Assembly (NCBI GenBank): GCA_003235325.1
Contig: QJWQ01000039.1
Coordinates: 1-64,000 of the forward strand
Source of the DNA: Gammaproteobacteria bacterium
GTDB lineage: Bacteria > Pseudomonadota > Gammaproteobacteria > Pseudomonadales > Porticoccaceae
Direction: 5' to 3'
Length of the DNA: 64,000 nucleotides
Shown here: positions 44,444 to 54,798 of the stretch, in pieces
Numbering within the stretch: position 1 is the first letter of the stretch
Layout: every line of letters begins with the position of its first letter
Program-made: the position numbers and the translations under genes
Notes under the pieces: generated by a model
What the model was told of the DNA's origin: nothing
What the model saw: the letters and a program-made list of their open reading frames with translations, nothing else
The model's database searches: none

Positions 44444-45310
44444 TTACTTGCTGGCATTGACCTGGGCGGCGACCTCGGCGGCAAAGTCCCCTTTCTCAAC
44501 CTCTATGCCTTCGCCGACTTCAAAGCGTACAAAGCCCTGAATTTCGGCGCCAGCATTTTTCGCCAGCTTGCCGACCTTGATATCCGGGTCCTTGACAAAG
44601 GGTTGCTCGATCAGGCTGTTCTCGGCCATGAATTTCTGCAGTCGACCGACAATCATTTTCTCGATTATCTCTTCGGGTTTGCCACTTTCCCGGGCCTGTG
44701 CAGCGTAGATTTCCTTTTCCTTGGCCACCAGTTCCTCTGGCATATCCTGTGGTCTGGTCACCTGGGGATTGGCGGCGGCCACATGCATGGCAATATCCCT
44801 TGCCAGTTCCTCAGAACCCGCAGACAAGCCGGTGAGCACGGCAATCCGGCTATTACTGTGAACATAGCTGGCGACAACCGGCGCCGATAGCAGCGCTATT
44901 CTGCGTACGCTGATATTTTCACCGATCTTTTGCACCAGAGCCTGCCGGCTGACTTCCAGCTCACCCGCCATCAGGGTCTCGACATTGTCCTGGCGGCCGT
45001 CAAAGGCGCTGTCGACGACCTTTTGAACAAACGCCTTGAAATTGTCATCGCGGGCAACGAAGTCGGTTTCCGAATTGACCTCGACAACCACACCAAAACT
45101 GTTGTCGTCGGCGACCCGCGCGGCTACAGCACCGTCGGCGGCGGTGCGGCCGGCCTTTTTGGCCGCTTTCATACCACTGGACTTGCGCAAGTCCTCGATG
45201 GCTTTTTCTATATCACCCTCTGCCTCGACGAGGGCTTTCTTGCACTCCATCATACCGAGTCCGGTACGCTCGCGGAGTTCCTTGACCTGGGAAGCACTGA
45301 TTGCTGCCAT
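44444..45310 (-). CDS. tsf: Translation elongation factor Ts
   Basis: EF-Ts exchanges nucleotides on EF-Tu. The 288-residue protein has the N-terminal UBA-like domain ([22 protein letters not shown]), the [10 protein letters not shown] motif and the dimerisation/core subdomains. The ATG at 45310 has AGAGGA 8 bases upstream; the longer open frame crosses the terminator-like hairpin upstream and is not coding. Confidence 0.98.
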   Translation of the reverse strand: MAAISASQVKELRERTGLGMMECKKALVEAEGDIEKAIEDLRKSSGMKAAKKAGRTAADGAVAARVADDNSFGVVVEVNSETDFVARDDNFKAFVQKVVDSAFDGRQDNVETLMAGELEVSRQALVQKIGENISVRRIALLSAPVVASYVHSNSRIAVLTGLSAGSEELARDIAMHVAAANPQVTRPQDMPEELVAKEKEIYAAQARESGKPEEIIEKMIVGRLQKFMAENSLIEQPFVKDPDIKVGKLAKNAGAEIQGFVRFEVGEGIEVEKGDFAAEVAAQVNASK

Positions 45311-45345
45311 TACTGGTTCCTCTATTACGCTTGAATCCTGCTTTG

Positions 45346-45371
45346 AAAAAAGGGGGTCAATGCCCCCTTTT
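45346..45371 (-). terminator. Intrinsic terminator/attenuator between rpsB and tsf
   Basis: On the minus strand a stem of four A-T and five G-C pairs (45371-45363 with 45356-45348) encloses the 6-base loop CATTGA and ends in a run of six T (45351-45346, partly within the stem). It lies 36 bases before the tsf start. Because tsf follows on the same strand with no clear separate promoter, it probably acts as a partial terminator that lowers tsf relative to rpsB. Confidence 0.8.
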
Positions 45372-45441
45372 AATGTTTGCAAACGGACAATATTCCCGCC
45401 TGCTACCGCCTGCGACCTGTACCGATCAGCAATCCCGGGGA

Positions 45442-46209
45442 TTACTCTCCTGCGGCCTGACTTTCTTCGCCGGAATCCTCGTTATCGGAAACCTCGACGA
45501 ACTCGTTCTTGCTGGACATACCCTTGCCCTGACCCTTGCCTTCCAGGACGGCGTCAGCCATGGCTGTGGCATAGAGTTTGATGGCGCGGATGGCGTCGTC
45601 ATTGCCGGGAATGACAAAATCAACGCCCTCGGGATCACTGTTGGTATCGACAATCCCGAATACCGGAATACCCAGTTTGTTGGCTTCCTGCACGGCGATA
45701 CGCTCATGATCCACATCGATCACGAACAGGGCATCGGGCAGGCCGCCCATATTCTTGATGCCGCCAATGGAACGCTCCAGCTTTTCCATCATCCGGGAGC
45801 GCATCAGCGCCTCTTTCTTGGTCAGCTTTTCAAAAGTGCCGTCCTTGCTCTGGGTTTCCAGCTCCTGGTAGCGACGAATGGAGGCGCGAATGGTCTTGTA
45901 ATTGGTGAGCATGCCACCCAGCCAACGATTGCTGACATAGGGCATACCGGCCCGTTCGGCCTGCTCCCGGGAGACCTTCTGGGCGGCTCGCTTGGTGCCT
46001 ACGAAAAGCACCTTGTTGCCATTGGAGGCCAGCTTGCGCACCTGTTCCAGGGCGTTGTTAAAGGCGGGTACCGTTTGTTCGAGATTGATAATGTGGATCT
46101 TGTTGCGGGCTCCAAAGATATAGGGACTCATTTTCGGATTCCAGAAGCGGGTCTGGTGTCCGAAATGCACGCCTGCCTGCAACATTTCGCGCATGGTAAC
46201 AGTGGTCAT
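45442..46209 (-). CDS. rpsB: 30S ribosomal protein S2
   Basis: S2 is a late-assembling 30S protein. The 255-residue protein has [63 protein letters not shown], the coiled-coil region near residues 105-145 and [17 protein letters not shown], then [27 protein letters not shown] polar acidic tail closes the protein. AAGGA precedes the ATG. Confidence 0.99.
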   Translation of the reverse strand: MTTVTMREMLQAGVHFGHQTRFWNPKMSPYIFGARNKIHIINLEQTVPAFNNALEQVRKLASNGNKVLFVGTKRAAQKVSREQAERAGMPYVSNRWLGGMLTNYKTIRASIRRYQELETQSKDGTFEKLTKKEALMRSRMMEKLERSIGGIKNMGGLPDALFVIDVDHERIAVQEANKLGIPVFGIVDTNSDPEGVDFVIPGNDDAIRAIKLYATAMADAVLEGKGQGKGMSSKNEFVEVSDNEDSGEESQAAGE

Positions 46210-46623
46210 AACATTTTTTCCTTGAAATGGAGCCCGCCGCCACTGGCGGTATCTGACTCCGTAGGGTTAAACCTCCACAGACCCCACCGAAAAACCCCTT
46301 GGGGGCACCCTTCCCGGTGTGACGGACTGTGTGTGTCGTTAGTGTCTACCCGAAACTCAATCTTTCGGGGCCGCGCTTTATACCATAATCGAGCCCCGGA
46401 ATGAAGCCCGGAACCGATGCCCGGCCAACTCACAGGCATTGTTCGAGGCTCGGACAATCAGTGCGAAGCTGGGCCTGACTCAAGGCTCTGCCGGGGAATT
46501 CCGCCCGATTACCCCAGGGCTACCTGGCCCCGGGACGGGACCGCCGTTGCGACCCGGCAGTCAGACTGCCCCCGAGCCTTAGTATTGGTTACAATGCAGC
46601 ACTTTTCCACGATCCCCATTGCC
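46210..46623. promoter_or_regulatory. Divergent rpsB/map control region with candidate rpsB promoter and leader
   Basis: A 414-base gene-free interval. Towards rpsB (minus strand) TTCATT (46405-46400) and TATAAA (46382-46377) are spaced by 17 bases and followed by a GC-rich discriminator (GCGCGGCCCC), as at promoters repressed by ppGpp. This would give a leader of about 160 bases containing GGGGTTTTTCGG, GTGGAGG and GGTTTAACCC, a place where S2 autoregulation is known in relatives. Towards map, a TACAAT (46590-46595) may serve as -10, with no clear -35. The two halves rest on motif matches only. Confidence 0.45.
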
Positions 46624-47394
46624 ATGACAGTCCATATCAAATCTCCTCAGGAACTTGACAAAATGCGCATAGCCGGCCGGTTGGCGGCCGAAGTTCTCGA
46701 GATGATCGGTGATCATGTCGTCTCCGGCGTCAGTACTGAAGAACTCAACCGGATCTGCCATGACTACATAGTCGACGTCCAGAAAGCTATTCCTGCCCCT
46801 CTCAATTATCGCGGCTTTCCCAAGTCCATTTGCACCTCGGTCAACCAGGTGGTGTGCCATGGCATCCCTTCGGATAAGAAAATCCTGAAGAAGGGTGACA
46901 TCATCAATATCGATGTCACCGTGATCAAGGATGGCTATTTCGGCGATACCAGCAAGATGTATCTGGTCGACGAGGTGGCAGAACACGGCCGTCGCCTGGT
47001 GACTGTGACCCAGGAGTGTCTGTACCGGGCCATCGACATTGTCAGGCCCGGCACCACCCTCGGTGATATCGGCCACGTTATCCAGCAGCACGCTGAGGCC
47101 AACTACTATTCGGTGGTGCGGGATTATTGCGGCCACGGCATCGGCACCGAATTCCATCAGGAACCCCAGGTGCTGCACTTCGGCAAACCGGGAACCGGCA
47201 TGGTTCTTCAGGAGGGCATGACCTTTACCATTGAACCCATGCTCAATGCCGGCAAATATCACACCAGGCTCAAAAAGGATGGATGGACCGTTGAAACCCG
47301 CGACGGCAGGCTGTCGGCCCAATGGGAACATACTCTCGCCGTGACAGCCGATGGCGTTGAGGTTCTCACCGCCCGTCGAGAAGAGTCATTTTGA
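46624..47394 (+). CDS. map: Type I methionine aminopeptidase
   Basis: Map removes the initiator methionine from new proteins. The 256-residue protein has all five metal ligands in context: VINIDVTVIKDGYFGDTS-type pattern (IINIDVTVIKDG, FGDTSKM), GHGIGTEFHQEPQVLHF, MTFTIEPMLN and the late WEHTLAVT. I start at the ATG at 46624, giving MTVHIKSPQELDKMRIAGRL; an ATG ten codons upstream gives a non-family extension. It is divergent from rpsB. Confidence 0.98.
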   Translation: MTVHIKSPQELDKMRIAGRLAAEVLEMIGDHVVSGVSTEELNRICHDYIVDVQKAIPAPLNYRGFPKSICTSVNQVVCHGIPSDKKILKKGDIINIDVTVIKDGYFGDTSKMYLVDEVAEHGRRLVTVTQECLYRAIDIVRPGTTLGDIGHVIQQHAEANYYSVVRDYCGHGIGTEFHQEPQVLHFGKPGTGMVLQEGMTFTIEPMLNAGKYHTRLKKDGWTVETRDGRLSAQWEHTLAVTADGVEVLTARREESF

Positions 47395-47399
47395 GTCTC

Positions 47400-50126
47400 A
47401 TGCAGAATCCATTGCTGGCAGAAGAAAAAAAACCCCTGCTGTTTTTTGATGAGGAAGGCTTCCTTCGTGGTCTGCAGGGCCGTCCGGCCATCGAGGTTTT
47501 CAAGGACGCCCTCGCCGCCGCCAATGGCCATCTCAACAGCCGATTTCTCGAGGGGGAACAGGTCCGGACCCTGGTCTACGAAAGGGCCTTGTTCATGGAC
47601 CGCATTCTGCTCCACGCCTGGAATCGCTTTGAATGGCAAACCGATGTCAGCCTGCTGGCCGTCGGCGGTTACGGCCGTGGTGAATTGCACCCCCATTCGG
47701 ATATCGATCTGCTGATCCTGATCAAGCGCAACAGGGCCCAAAACTACAAACAGAATATCGAGTCCTTTCTCACTTTTCTCTGGGATATCCAGCTGACCAT
47801 AGGCCAGAGTGTCCGATCCATCGGACAGTGCGTGCAGGAGGCCAAGGCGGACCTGACCGTTGCCACCAATCTCATGGAGTGCCGCACCATTGCCGGTGAT
47901 GCCAAACTGCGGGAGGTCATGGAAAAAAAGACCCGTCCCGGCAAGATATGGTCCTCCCCGGAATTCTTTCGCGCCAAGCGGGAGGAGCAGTGGCAGCGTC
48001 ACCAGCGCCACGGCCACACCGAATACAATCTGGAACCCAACGTCAAGGAAGCGCCGGGAGGACTCAGGGATATCCAGATGATCAACTGGGTGGCCAAACG
48101 GCATTTTCAGGTCAACAACCTGGAAGCCATGATTGGCAAGGATTTCATCAATCGGGAAGAGTACAACCTGCTGATGTCCGGCGAGGATTTCCTCTGGCGG
48201 GTTCGCTATGGCATTCACGTGCTGGCGGGTCGGGCCGAAGAGCGGCTGCAGTTTGATCTGCAACGGAAACTCGCGGAGCAATTCGGTTACCGGGACAACG
48301 AGGAACGGCTGGCGGTAGAGCAGTTTATGCAGCGCTATTACCGGGTGGTGTTGGCGATGCGAGAGCTGAGCGATGTCCTGTTGCAGTATCTGGACGAGGT
48401 GATCCTGCGCAAGGACAAGAGCCGGTCCATCAGGCAAATCAATAACCGCTTTCGCGTTCGCGACAATTATATCGAAACCACAAATGAATCTGTCTTTGCC
48501 ATGCAGCCCTCGGCGCTGCTGGAAATTTTCGTGCTCCTGGGCGAAGACCCGAGCATCAGGGGGATTCGCGCAGCGACCATTCGCCAGATGCAGATTCACC
48601 GCCACCTGATCGACGAACAGTTTCGCAACAGCCGGGAAAACAAGGCGTTATTCCTCCGGCTGCTGAGCTGCCCGAGCAAGCTGGATCTGCAACTTCAACG
48701 TATGACCCGCTACGGCATCCTGGGCCGATACCTGCCCGAATTCGGCCGTATCGTCGGCCAGATGCAACACGACCTGTTCCACATCTACCCGGTAGATGTA
48801 CATACCATCCAAGTCATTCGCAATATGCGCCGCCTGGGCCAGCAGGAAGAAGCGATCAATTTCCCGATCGCGACGCATGTGTACAAGACCCTGCCCAAAC
48901 CGGAATTGTTATTCATCGCCGGCATGTACCACGACATCGGCAAAGGCCGGGGCGGCGACCACTCGACCCTGGGGGCAATCGATGTGGTCAATTTCGCTCA
49001 AAAACACGGGCTGCAACCCCAGGAAACCCGTCTGCTCAAGTGGCTGGTGGAGAAACATCTGCTCATGTCATTCGTCTCCCAGAGGGAAGATATCGCCGAT
49101 CCGGAAGTGATCCAGAGCTTCGCCTCCATCGTCGGAGACCAGACCCACCTGGATTATCTGCTGCTGTTGACAGTCTCGGATATCAATGCCACCAATCCGA
49201 CCCTGTGGAACAGCTGGAAGGGCTCGCTGTTGGGCAGGCTTTATGCCGACACCAAACGGGCACTGCAACGGGGCCTGGAAAATCCTGTGGACCGCAGTGA
49301 ATGGTTGCAGGCCGTGCGCCAGGAAGCCATTAACCTGCTGGCAGGCCAGAATATTTCCAGGGAACAGGCGGAGGCCATATGGGGCGATATCGACGAGGAG
49401 TTTTTCCTCAGGGAGAGGGCCACGGTGATCGCCCGCTGTACCCGTGCCATTCGCGAATTCGGCGACAGCGGAGCGCCGGTCATACTGATCGATGATGCCG
49501 GTCTGGACAAGGTCGTCGCCACCCGGATTTTCATCTACACCCGGGGCTACAACAACGTTTTCCCCATCACTGCAGCGACCCTGGACCAGTTGCGGCTCAA
49601 CATCCAGGACGCCCGCCTGCACACCACCAGTAGCGGACATACCTTCGACATTTTTTACGTACTCAACGAAGAGGGCAAGCCTCTGGACGGCCAGGAACAG
49701 AGCTTTGAACACATCACTCAGGTTCTGGCCCGGGCCCTGCAATTTCCGTCCAGTTCGACCCTCAATGTCCAGCGGCGAACCTCCCGGGCATTGAAGCACT
49801 TCAATCTTCTCACCAGCGTCATTCTGAGCAATGACATGGTCCGGAACCTAACCTCTCTCGAAGTCATATCGCCGGACCGACCCGGCCTGCTGGCCCATCT
49901 CGGCCGGATTTTCATGCGCTTTGGCCTGAAGTTGCACAGCGCCAGGATCGCAACCCTGGGAGAGCGGGTCGAGGACGTGTTCAATGTCACCGACCACGAC
50001 TATCAGCCACTCAGCGATCCCGCTTTCTGCCACCAGTTGCAGGACTGTATCTGCCGCGAGCTCGATGCCCGCAACCAGGAGGATTCCGCCAGCGAACCCC
50101 TGCGCCAGTCCAAGCTCTGGACCTGA
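47400..50126 (+). CDS. glnD: Bifunctional uridylyltransferase/uridylyl-removing enzyme GlnD
   Basis: GlnD senses glutamine and adds or removes UMP on PII proteins. The 908-residue protein has the nucleotidyltransferase motif GGYGRGELHPHSDIDLL (about residue 90), a linking helical domain, the HD phosphohydrolase motif MYHDIGKGRGGDHS (about 520) and two C-terminal ACT domains (about 705-790 and 815-895). I chose the ATG at 47400; a TTG three codons upstream lies before the map stop. It begins 5 bases after map. Confidence 0.98.
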   Translation: MQNPLLAEEKKPLLFFDEEGFLRGLQGRPAIEVFKDALAAANGHLNSRFLEGEQVRTLVYERALFMDRILLHAWNRFEWQTDVSLLAVGGYGRGELHPHSDIDLLILIKRNRAQNYKQNIESFLTFLWDIQLTIGQSVRSIGQCVQEAKADLTVATNLMECRTIAGDAKLREVMEKKTRPGKIWSSPEFFRAKREEQWQRHQRHGHTEYNLEPNVKEAPGGLRDIQMINWVAKRHFQVNNLEAMIGKDFINREEYNLLMSGEDFLWRVRYGIHVLAGRAEERLQFDLQRKLAEQFGYRDNEERLAVEQFMQRYYRVVLAMRELSDVLLQYLDEVILRKDKSRSIRQINNRFRVRDNYIETTNESVFAMQPSALLEIFVLLGEDPSIRGIRAATIRQMQIHRHLIDEQFRNSRENKALFLRLLSCPSKLDLQLQRMTRYGILGRYLPEFGRIVGQMQHDLFHIYPVDVHTIQVIRNMRRLGQQEEAINFPIATHVYKTLPKPELLFIAGMYHDIGKGRGGDHSTLGAIDVVNFAQKHGLQPQETRLLKWLVEKHLLMSFVSQREDIADPEVIQSFASIVGDQTHLDYLLLLTVSDINATNPTLWNSWKGSLLGRLYADTKRALQRGLENPVDRSEWLQAVRQEAINLLAGQNISREQAEAIWGDIDEEFFLRERATVIARCTRAIREFGDSGAPVILIDDAGLDKVVATRIFIYTRGYNNVFPITAATLDQLRLNIQDARLHTTSSGHTFDIFYVLNEEGKPLDGQEQSFEHITQVLARALQFPSSSTLNVQRRTSRALKHFNLLTSVILSNDMVRNLTSLEVISPDRPGLLAHLGRIFMRFGLKLHSARIATLGERVEDVFNVTDHDYQPLSDPAFCHQLQDCICRELDARNQEDSASEPLRQSKLWT

Positions 50127-50130
50127 GCCA

Positions 50131-51342
50131 ATGAATCCCGATCTCGACAAACTTCAGCCCTACCCGTTTGAGCGCATCAGGATTCTGCTCAACGGTGTCA
50201 GTCCTCCGGACAACCTGACACCGATCAGCTTTGCCATCGGCGAACCCCGGCATCCGGCACCGACCTTTGTTCTGGAAGCCATCAGGGCTCACCTTGACCA
50301 GCTGTCTGTCTACCCCAGTACCCGGGGACTGCCGGCATTGCGCCAGGCCATCGTCGACTGGCTAAACCGACGCTTCGGCATCGGCTCGGGCTGGCTGGAT
50401 GCCGAACGCCATGTGCTGCCGGTCAACGGCACCCGGGAGGCCCTGTTTGCCTTTGCCCAGGCGGTTGTCAACGGCAGTGCCGACCAGGGTGGCGAGACGC
50501 CGCTGGTTGCCACCCCCAATCCGTTTTACCAGATCTACGAAGGCGCCACCTATCTGGCCGGGGCCAGCCCTTACCTGATCAACTGCACCGAGGACAACCG
50601 GTTCCTGCCGGATTTTGCGGCGGTGCCCGCCGGGGTCTGGCAGCGTTGCCAACTGCTTTACATCTGCACACCCGGCAATCCGACGGGGGCAGTGCTGGAC
50701 CTGCAATGCCTGAAACAGCTGATTGAACTGGCCGATGAATACGACTTCGTCATCGCCAGTGACGAATGCTATTCGGAAATCTATTTTGACGAGGAGCAAC
50801 CGCCGCCGGGGCTGCTTCAGGCCTGCGCCGACAGCGGCCGCTCCGACTTCAAACGTTGCGTTGTCTTTCACTCCCTGTCCAAGCGCTCCAACCTGCCGGG
50901 ATTGCGTTCAGGATTCGTTGCCGGCGATGCCGGCATTATCGAAAAATTTCTGCTTTACCGGACCTATCACGGCTGTGCCATGCCGGTGCAACATCAGCTG
51001 GCCAGCATCGCCGCCTGGCGCGACGAGCACCATGTCCGCGACAATCGCCAAACATACCGCGATAAATTTCAGCGTGTGCTCGAGATCCTGACGCCGGTGC
51101 TGCCGGTGCAGTTGCCCGATGCCGGATTTTATCTCTGGCCCCTGACTCCCATCGCCGACGACATCTTTACCCGGCAACTGATGGCCCTGCAAAACGTGGC
51201 TGTGGTGCCCGGCAGCTTTCTGGGCAGGAACACCCCGGACGGCAATCCCGGCGCCAACCGCATTCGTATGGCGCTGGTGGCTGAAGCCCGACAGTGTCTG
51301 GACGGGGCTCACAGAATTCGTCGATTTGTCGAAACCCTGTGA
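50131..51342 (+). CDS. dapC: Succinyldiaminopimelate transaminase DapC
   Basis: DapC transaminates N-succinyl-2-amino-6-ketopimelate in lysine and peptidoglycan precursor synthesis. The 403-residue class I aminotransferase has FAIGEPRHPAP, YPSTRGLPALRQAI, YICTPGNPTGAVL, ASDECYSEIYFDE and the PLP lysine in SLSKRSNLPGLRSGF. Assignment to DapC rests on its position after glnD, as in Pseudomonas, and on dapD and dapE nearby. The ATG at 50131 lies 4 bases after the glnD stop. Confidence 0.93.
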   Translation: MNPDLDKLQPYPFERIRILLNGVSPPDNLTPISFAIGEPRHPAPTFVLEAIRAHLDQLSVYPSTRGLPALRQAIVDWLNRRFGIGSGWLDAERHVLPVNGTREALFAFAQAVVNGSADQGGETPLVATPNPFYQIYEGATYLAGASPYLINCTEDNRFLPDFAAVPAGVWQRCQLLYICTPGNPTGAVLDLQCLKQLIELADEYDFVIASDECYSEIYFDEEQPPPGLLQACADSGRSDFKRCVVFHSLSKRSNLPGLRSGFVAGDAGIIEKFLLYRTYHGCAMPVQHQLASIAAWRDEHHVRDNRQTYRDKFQRVLEILTPVLPVQLPDAGFYLWPLTPIADDIFTRQLMALQNVAVVPGSFLGRNTPDGNPGANRIRMALVAEARQCLDGAHRIRRFVETL

Positions 51343-51355
51343 GAGAACCCCCTGA

Positions 51356-52009
51356 ATGCTGAAAGCTGAGCGAGTGGCCTATATCCAGGAAAAACTTGCC
51401 AGTCTGTACCCCGATCCACCGATACCGCTGCAGCACCGGGACGCCTTTTCCCTGCTGATTGCCGTGCTCTTGTCCGCCCAGTGCACCGATGAAAGAGTGA
51501 ATCGAATTACGCCGTTGCTGTTTGCCCGTGCCGACACGCCGGCGGCCATGGCGGAGTTGCCGGTGGCAACCATCGAGGCCATTGTCAGGCCCTGCGGCCT
51601 GGCACCGCAGAAGGCCAGGGCCATCGCCGGCCTGTCCCGCATCCTGGTGGAGCGATACAGCGGCCAGGTGCCTGCGGATATGGCAGCCCTGGAAAAGCTG
51701 CCCGGCGTCGGCCACAAGACCGCCAGCGTGGTTATGGCCCAGGCTTTTGGCGTGCCGGCGTTTCCCGTGGACACCCACATTCACCGCCTGGCCCAGCGTT
51801 GGGGCCTGACCAGCGGCAAAAGTGTCGTCCAGACGGAAAGGGACCTGAAACGCCTGTTTCCCAGGTCCCGCTGGAATGCCCTGCATCTGCAGATCATCTA
51901 TTACGGCCGGGAACATTGCTCAGCCAGGAACTGCGATGGCCGCAGCTGTGAGATTTGTCAAACCTGTTTTCCGGCGCGCAAGCGACCGGTGTTAACCCGC
52001 AAGGCCTGA
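51356..52009 (+). CDS. nth: Endonuclease III-type DNA glycosylase
   Basis: Nth removes oxidised pyrimidines and nicks the abasic site. The 217-residue protein has the helix-hairpin-helix with catalytic lysine (KLPGVGHKTASVVMAQAFG), the catalytic Asp in FPVDTHIHRLAQRWG and SAQCTDERVN. The C-terminal iron-sulfur segment is CSARNCDGRSCEICQTCF, whose spacing C-x4-C-x4-C-x2-C-x2-C differs from the classical C-x6-C-x2-C-x5-C; five cysteines are available, so a cluster remains possible. It follows dapC by 13 bases. Confidence 0.93.
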   Translation: MLKAERVAYIQEKLASLYPDPPIPLQHRDAFSLLIAVLLSAQCTDERVNRITPLLFARADTPAAMAELPVATIEAIVRPCGLAPQKARAIAGLSRILVERYSGQVPADMAALEKLPGVGHKTASVVMAQAFGVPAFPVDTHIHRLAQRWGLTSGKSVVQTERDLKRLFPRSRWNALHLQIIYYGREHCSARNCDGRSCEICQTCFPARKRPVLTRKA

Positions 52010-52026
52010 AGCCGCCGGAGCCAACC

Positions 52027-53538
52027 ATGGCCAACCCCAGTATTAGCCTCAATCGCATCCTCAATGGCATAGAGCGGGCCGGCAATCGCCTGCCCCACCC
52101 GACGCTGATGTTCCTCTATCTGTGCGGGCTTATCCTGCTGCTCTCCGCCTTTTTTGCCTTTGTCGGTGCCGGGGCAACGCATCCGGTGGACGGCCGGCAC
52201 ATCGCCGCCATCAACCTGATCAGCACCGCGGGATTGCATCTGATCCTGGAGCAGACGGTAACCAATTTCACCGGCTTCGCACCGGTGGGCACGGTGCTGG
52301 TGGCCATCCTCGGCATTGGCATTGCCGAACACAGCGGGCTGATCAGCACGGTTCTGCGGGCCACTGTGCTCAGGGCGCCGGCGCGCATGCTGACCTTTCT
52401 GGTAGTGCTGGCTGGCGTCCTGTCAAGTCTTGCCGCCGACACCGGCTATGTGGTGCTGATCCCCCTGGCGGCCCTGGTGTTTCAGTCCGCCGGCCGCCAT
52501 CCCATGGCCGGTATTGCCGCCGCCTTTGCCGGTGTTTCCGGGGGTTACAGCGCCAACCTGATGATTGGCCCCCTCGATGCCATACTGGCGGGGCTGTCGA
52601 CAGCGGCAGCCGGACTGGTGGACCCGGAGTACCGGGTCAGCGCTGCCGGCAATTATTACTTTATATTCTGCTCCACCTTCCTGATCGCCGGCGTCGGCAC
52701 CTGGGTCACTGAAAGTATCATCTCGCCCCGCCTCGGCAGCGCACCCTCGAAGGCCGTTGAAAGCGCTTTGATCGGTGCCGGGGAACGCCGGGGCCTGGCA
52801 GCAGTAGGCCTGTTGACCCTGTTGACTCTGGGCTTGCTGATCTGGGGATTGCTGCCGGCCTCCGGGGTGTTGCGGGACCCGGTCTCTGGCAGCATCCTGC
52901 GCTCACCCTTCATCAACGGCATTGTCACCATCATTGCCCTTTACGCCGGCGTCGCCGGCTGGCTCTTTGGTGCGGTCAGCGGTCGGTTCGTGGGTGCCGG
53001 CGATGCGATTCAGGGCATGGAAGCCAGCATGACCACCATGGCCGGTTACCTGGTACTGATGTTCTTTGCCGCCCAGTTTGTCAGCTATTTCAACTGGAGC
53101 CAGTTGGGCATCATCGCCGCCATCAAGGGATCGGAATTGCTGCGGGCGGTAAATCCCGGCAGCGCCCTGTTGTTGATCAGCTTTGTCCTGCTGTCAGCGC
53201 TCATCAATCTCTTTATCGGCAGCGCCTCGGCCAAATGGGCCCTGCTGGCGCCGGTGTTCGTGCCCATGCTGCTGCTATCCGGCATCAGCCCGGAGGCCAC
53301 CCAGGTGGCCTATCGCATCGGCGACAGCAGTACCAATATCATCACGCCACTGATGCCCTACTTCGGTGTCGTGGTGGCCTTTGCCCGCAAGTACGACGCC
53401 GATATCGGCATTGGCACCCTGGTGGCCACCATGCTGCCCTACAGCCTGTTTTTCCTTTTGAGCTGGTCGGGATTACTGGCCCTGTGGGTGTTGCTGGACA
53501 TCCCCCTGGGACCGGGCGCGGGTATTTATCCGGGATAA
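52027..53538 (+). CDS. AbgT-family transporter
   Basis: A 503-residue membrane protein of the AbgT family, with about eleven hydrophobic segments and the signatures [69 protein letters not shown] and, near the end, [23 protein letters not shown]. Known members import p-aminobenzoyl-glutamate or export sulfonamide drugs; which applies here is unclear. The ATG at 52027 has GGAG 7 bases upstream. It follows nth by 17 bases. Confidence 0.92.
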   Translation: MANPSISLNRILNGIERAGNRLPHPTLMFLYLCGLILLLSAFFAFVGAGATHPVDGRHIAAINLISTAGLHLILEQTVTNFTGFAPVGTVLVAILGIGIAEHSGLISTVLRATVLRAPARMLTFLVVLAGVLSSLAADTGYVVLIPLAALVFQSAGRHPMAGIAAAFAGVSGGYSANLMIGPLDAILAGLSTAAAGLVDPEYRVSAAGNYYFIFCSTFLIAGVGTWVTESIISPRLGSAPSKAVESALIGAGERRGLAAVGLLTLLTLGLLIWGLLPASGVLRDPVSGSILRSPFINGIVTIIALYAGVAGWLFGAVSGRFVGAGDAIQGMEASMTTMAGYLVLMFFAAQFVSYFNWSQLGIIAAIKGSELLRAVNPGSALLLISFVLLSALINLFIGSASAKWALLAPVFVPMLLLSGISPEATQVAYRIGDSSTNIITPLMPYFGVVVAFARKYDADIGIGTLVATMLPYSLFFLLSWSGLLALWVLLDIPLGPGAGIYPG

Positions 53539-53638
53539 TAGGTGTCATGACGTTTGCGGCCCGGTAAAGGAACCCACATACGGCACGGTGCTATCATTTC
53601 CGTCCTGTTCAGGCAAACCTGCGAACACCGGTAACCAG

Positions 53639-54649
53639 ATGATAGTTGCTGTCTTTAATACCAAGGCCTACGACCGGCGTTTTCTGCAAGACGCCAATCG
53701 CGACCAGCGGCACCAGTTGCTGTTCCACGAACCCCGCCTCAACCGCAATACCGCGGCGCTGGCCAGTGGCGCCGATGCCGTCTGCGTCTTTGTCAACGAT
53801 GTCCTGGACCGGGCAACCCTGGAGGCACTGGCCCGGATCGGGATTTCAGCCGTGGCGTTGCGCTGTGCCGGCTTCAACAATGTCGACCTGGCTGCGGCCG
53901 AGGACCTCGGACTGCAAGTGGTGAGAGTACCTGCCTATTCCCCCTATGCCGTCGCCGAACACACGGTTGCCCTGATCCTGACCCTCAACCGCAAGACCCA
54001 CCGGGCCCACAACCGGGTTCACGAGGGCAATTTCTCGCTTGAGGGACTGCTGGGTTTCGACCTGCACGGCAAAGTGGTCGGTGTTATTGGCACCGGCAAG
54101 ATCGGCGCCATCTTCAGCCGTATCATGACCGGTTTTGGCTGCAGAGTGCTGGCCTTCGATCCACTGGTCAATCCCGACTGCCTGGCCATCGGTGTCGACT
54201 ATGTAGCCATGGAGCAGTTGCTGTCCGAAGCCGATATCGTCAGCCTGCACTGTCCCCTTACCCCCGCTTCAAGGCACCTGATCGATGACCGGGCCATCGC
54301 CAGCATGCGACAGGGATGCATGCTGATTAATACCAGCCGGGGCGGACTGATCGATGCCCCGGCACTGATCCGCGGCCTCAAATCCGGGAAAGTCGGTTAC
54401 GTCGGCCTGGACGTCTACGAGGAGGAAGCGGACCTTTTCTTTGAAGACCTGTCGAATACGGTCATACAGGACGATGTCTTTGCCAGGCTGACGACGTTCA
54501 CTAATGTCCTGATCACCGGTCACCAGGGCTTTTTCACGGACAGCGCCCTGGAAAATATCGCCACCACGACCCTGGCCAACCTCACCGACCTTGAAATTCG
54601 TGGCTGCTGTGACAATGCGGTGACCACCGACCTGGTGCGCAATCGATAA
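53639..54649 (+). CDS. ldhA: D-lactate dehydrogenase-type 2-hydroxyacid dehydrogenase
   Basis: A 336-residue NAD-dependent D-2-hydroxyacid dehydrogenase, most like the fermentative D-lactate dehydrogenase LdhA. It has [14 protein letters not shown] at the start, [30 protein letters not shown], the Rossmann loop GVIGTGKIG, the catalytic Arg in [26 protein letters not shown] and the catalytic His in ITGHQGFFT. The chosen ATG at 53639 gives family length. It would regenerate NAD by reducing pyruvate under low oxygen. Confidence 0.93.
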   Translation: MIVAVFNTKAYDRRFLQDANRDQRHQLLFHEPRLNRNTAALASGADAVCVFVNDVLDRATLEALARIGISAVALRCAGFNNVDLAAAEDLGLQVVRVPAYSPYAVAEHTVALILTLNRKTHRAHNRVHEGNFSLEGLLGFDLHGKVVGVIGTGKIGAIFSRIMTGFGCRVLAFDPLVNPDCLAIGVDYVAMEQLLSEADIVSLHCPLTPASRHLIDDRAIASMRQGCMLINTSRGGLIDAPALIRGLKSGKVGYVGLDVYEEEADLFFEDLSNTVIQDDVFARLTTFTNVLITGHQGFFTDSALENIATTTLANLTDLEIRGCCDNAVTTDLVRNR

Positions 54650-54737
54650 GCTGGCTGGACCCTGTGGCGCTTCGGCCATTTCAGACCCGGTCCGGGACTG
54701 ATCACCTGCTGTCATCGCCGCCAGAACCATTGCCCGC

Positions 54738-54757
54738 TGCCGGGACCGGCACTTTTT
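54738..54757 (+). terminator. Candidate terminator of the ldhA-type gene
   Basis: TGCCG / CGGCA (54738-54742, 54747-54751) with a GGAC loop is followed by C and five T. The stem is short but the position in the convergent gap after the dehydrogenase gene is right. Confidence 0.5.
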
Positions 54758-54798
54758 GCTCTTTCGGGATGTTGTTGATTCGGAACCGAGAACGCCGC

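Noticed and set aside
45301-46404. 367-codon open frame antisense to rpsB
   Set aside because: Shadow of rpsB and its leader; no family pattern.
47259-48605. 448-codon open frame antisense to map and glnD
   Set aside because: Both sense genes are full length with catalytic motifs; the antisense protein shows only low-complexity Gln/Asp-rich sequence.
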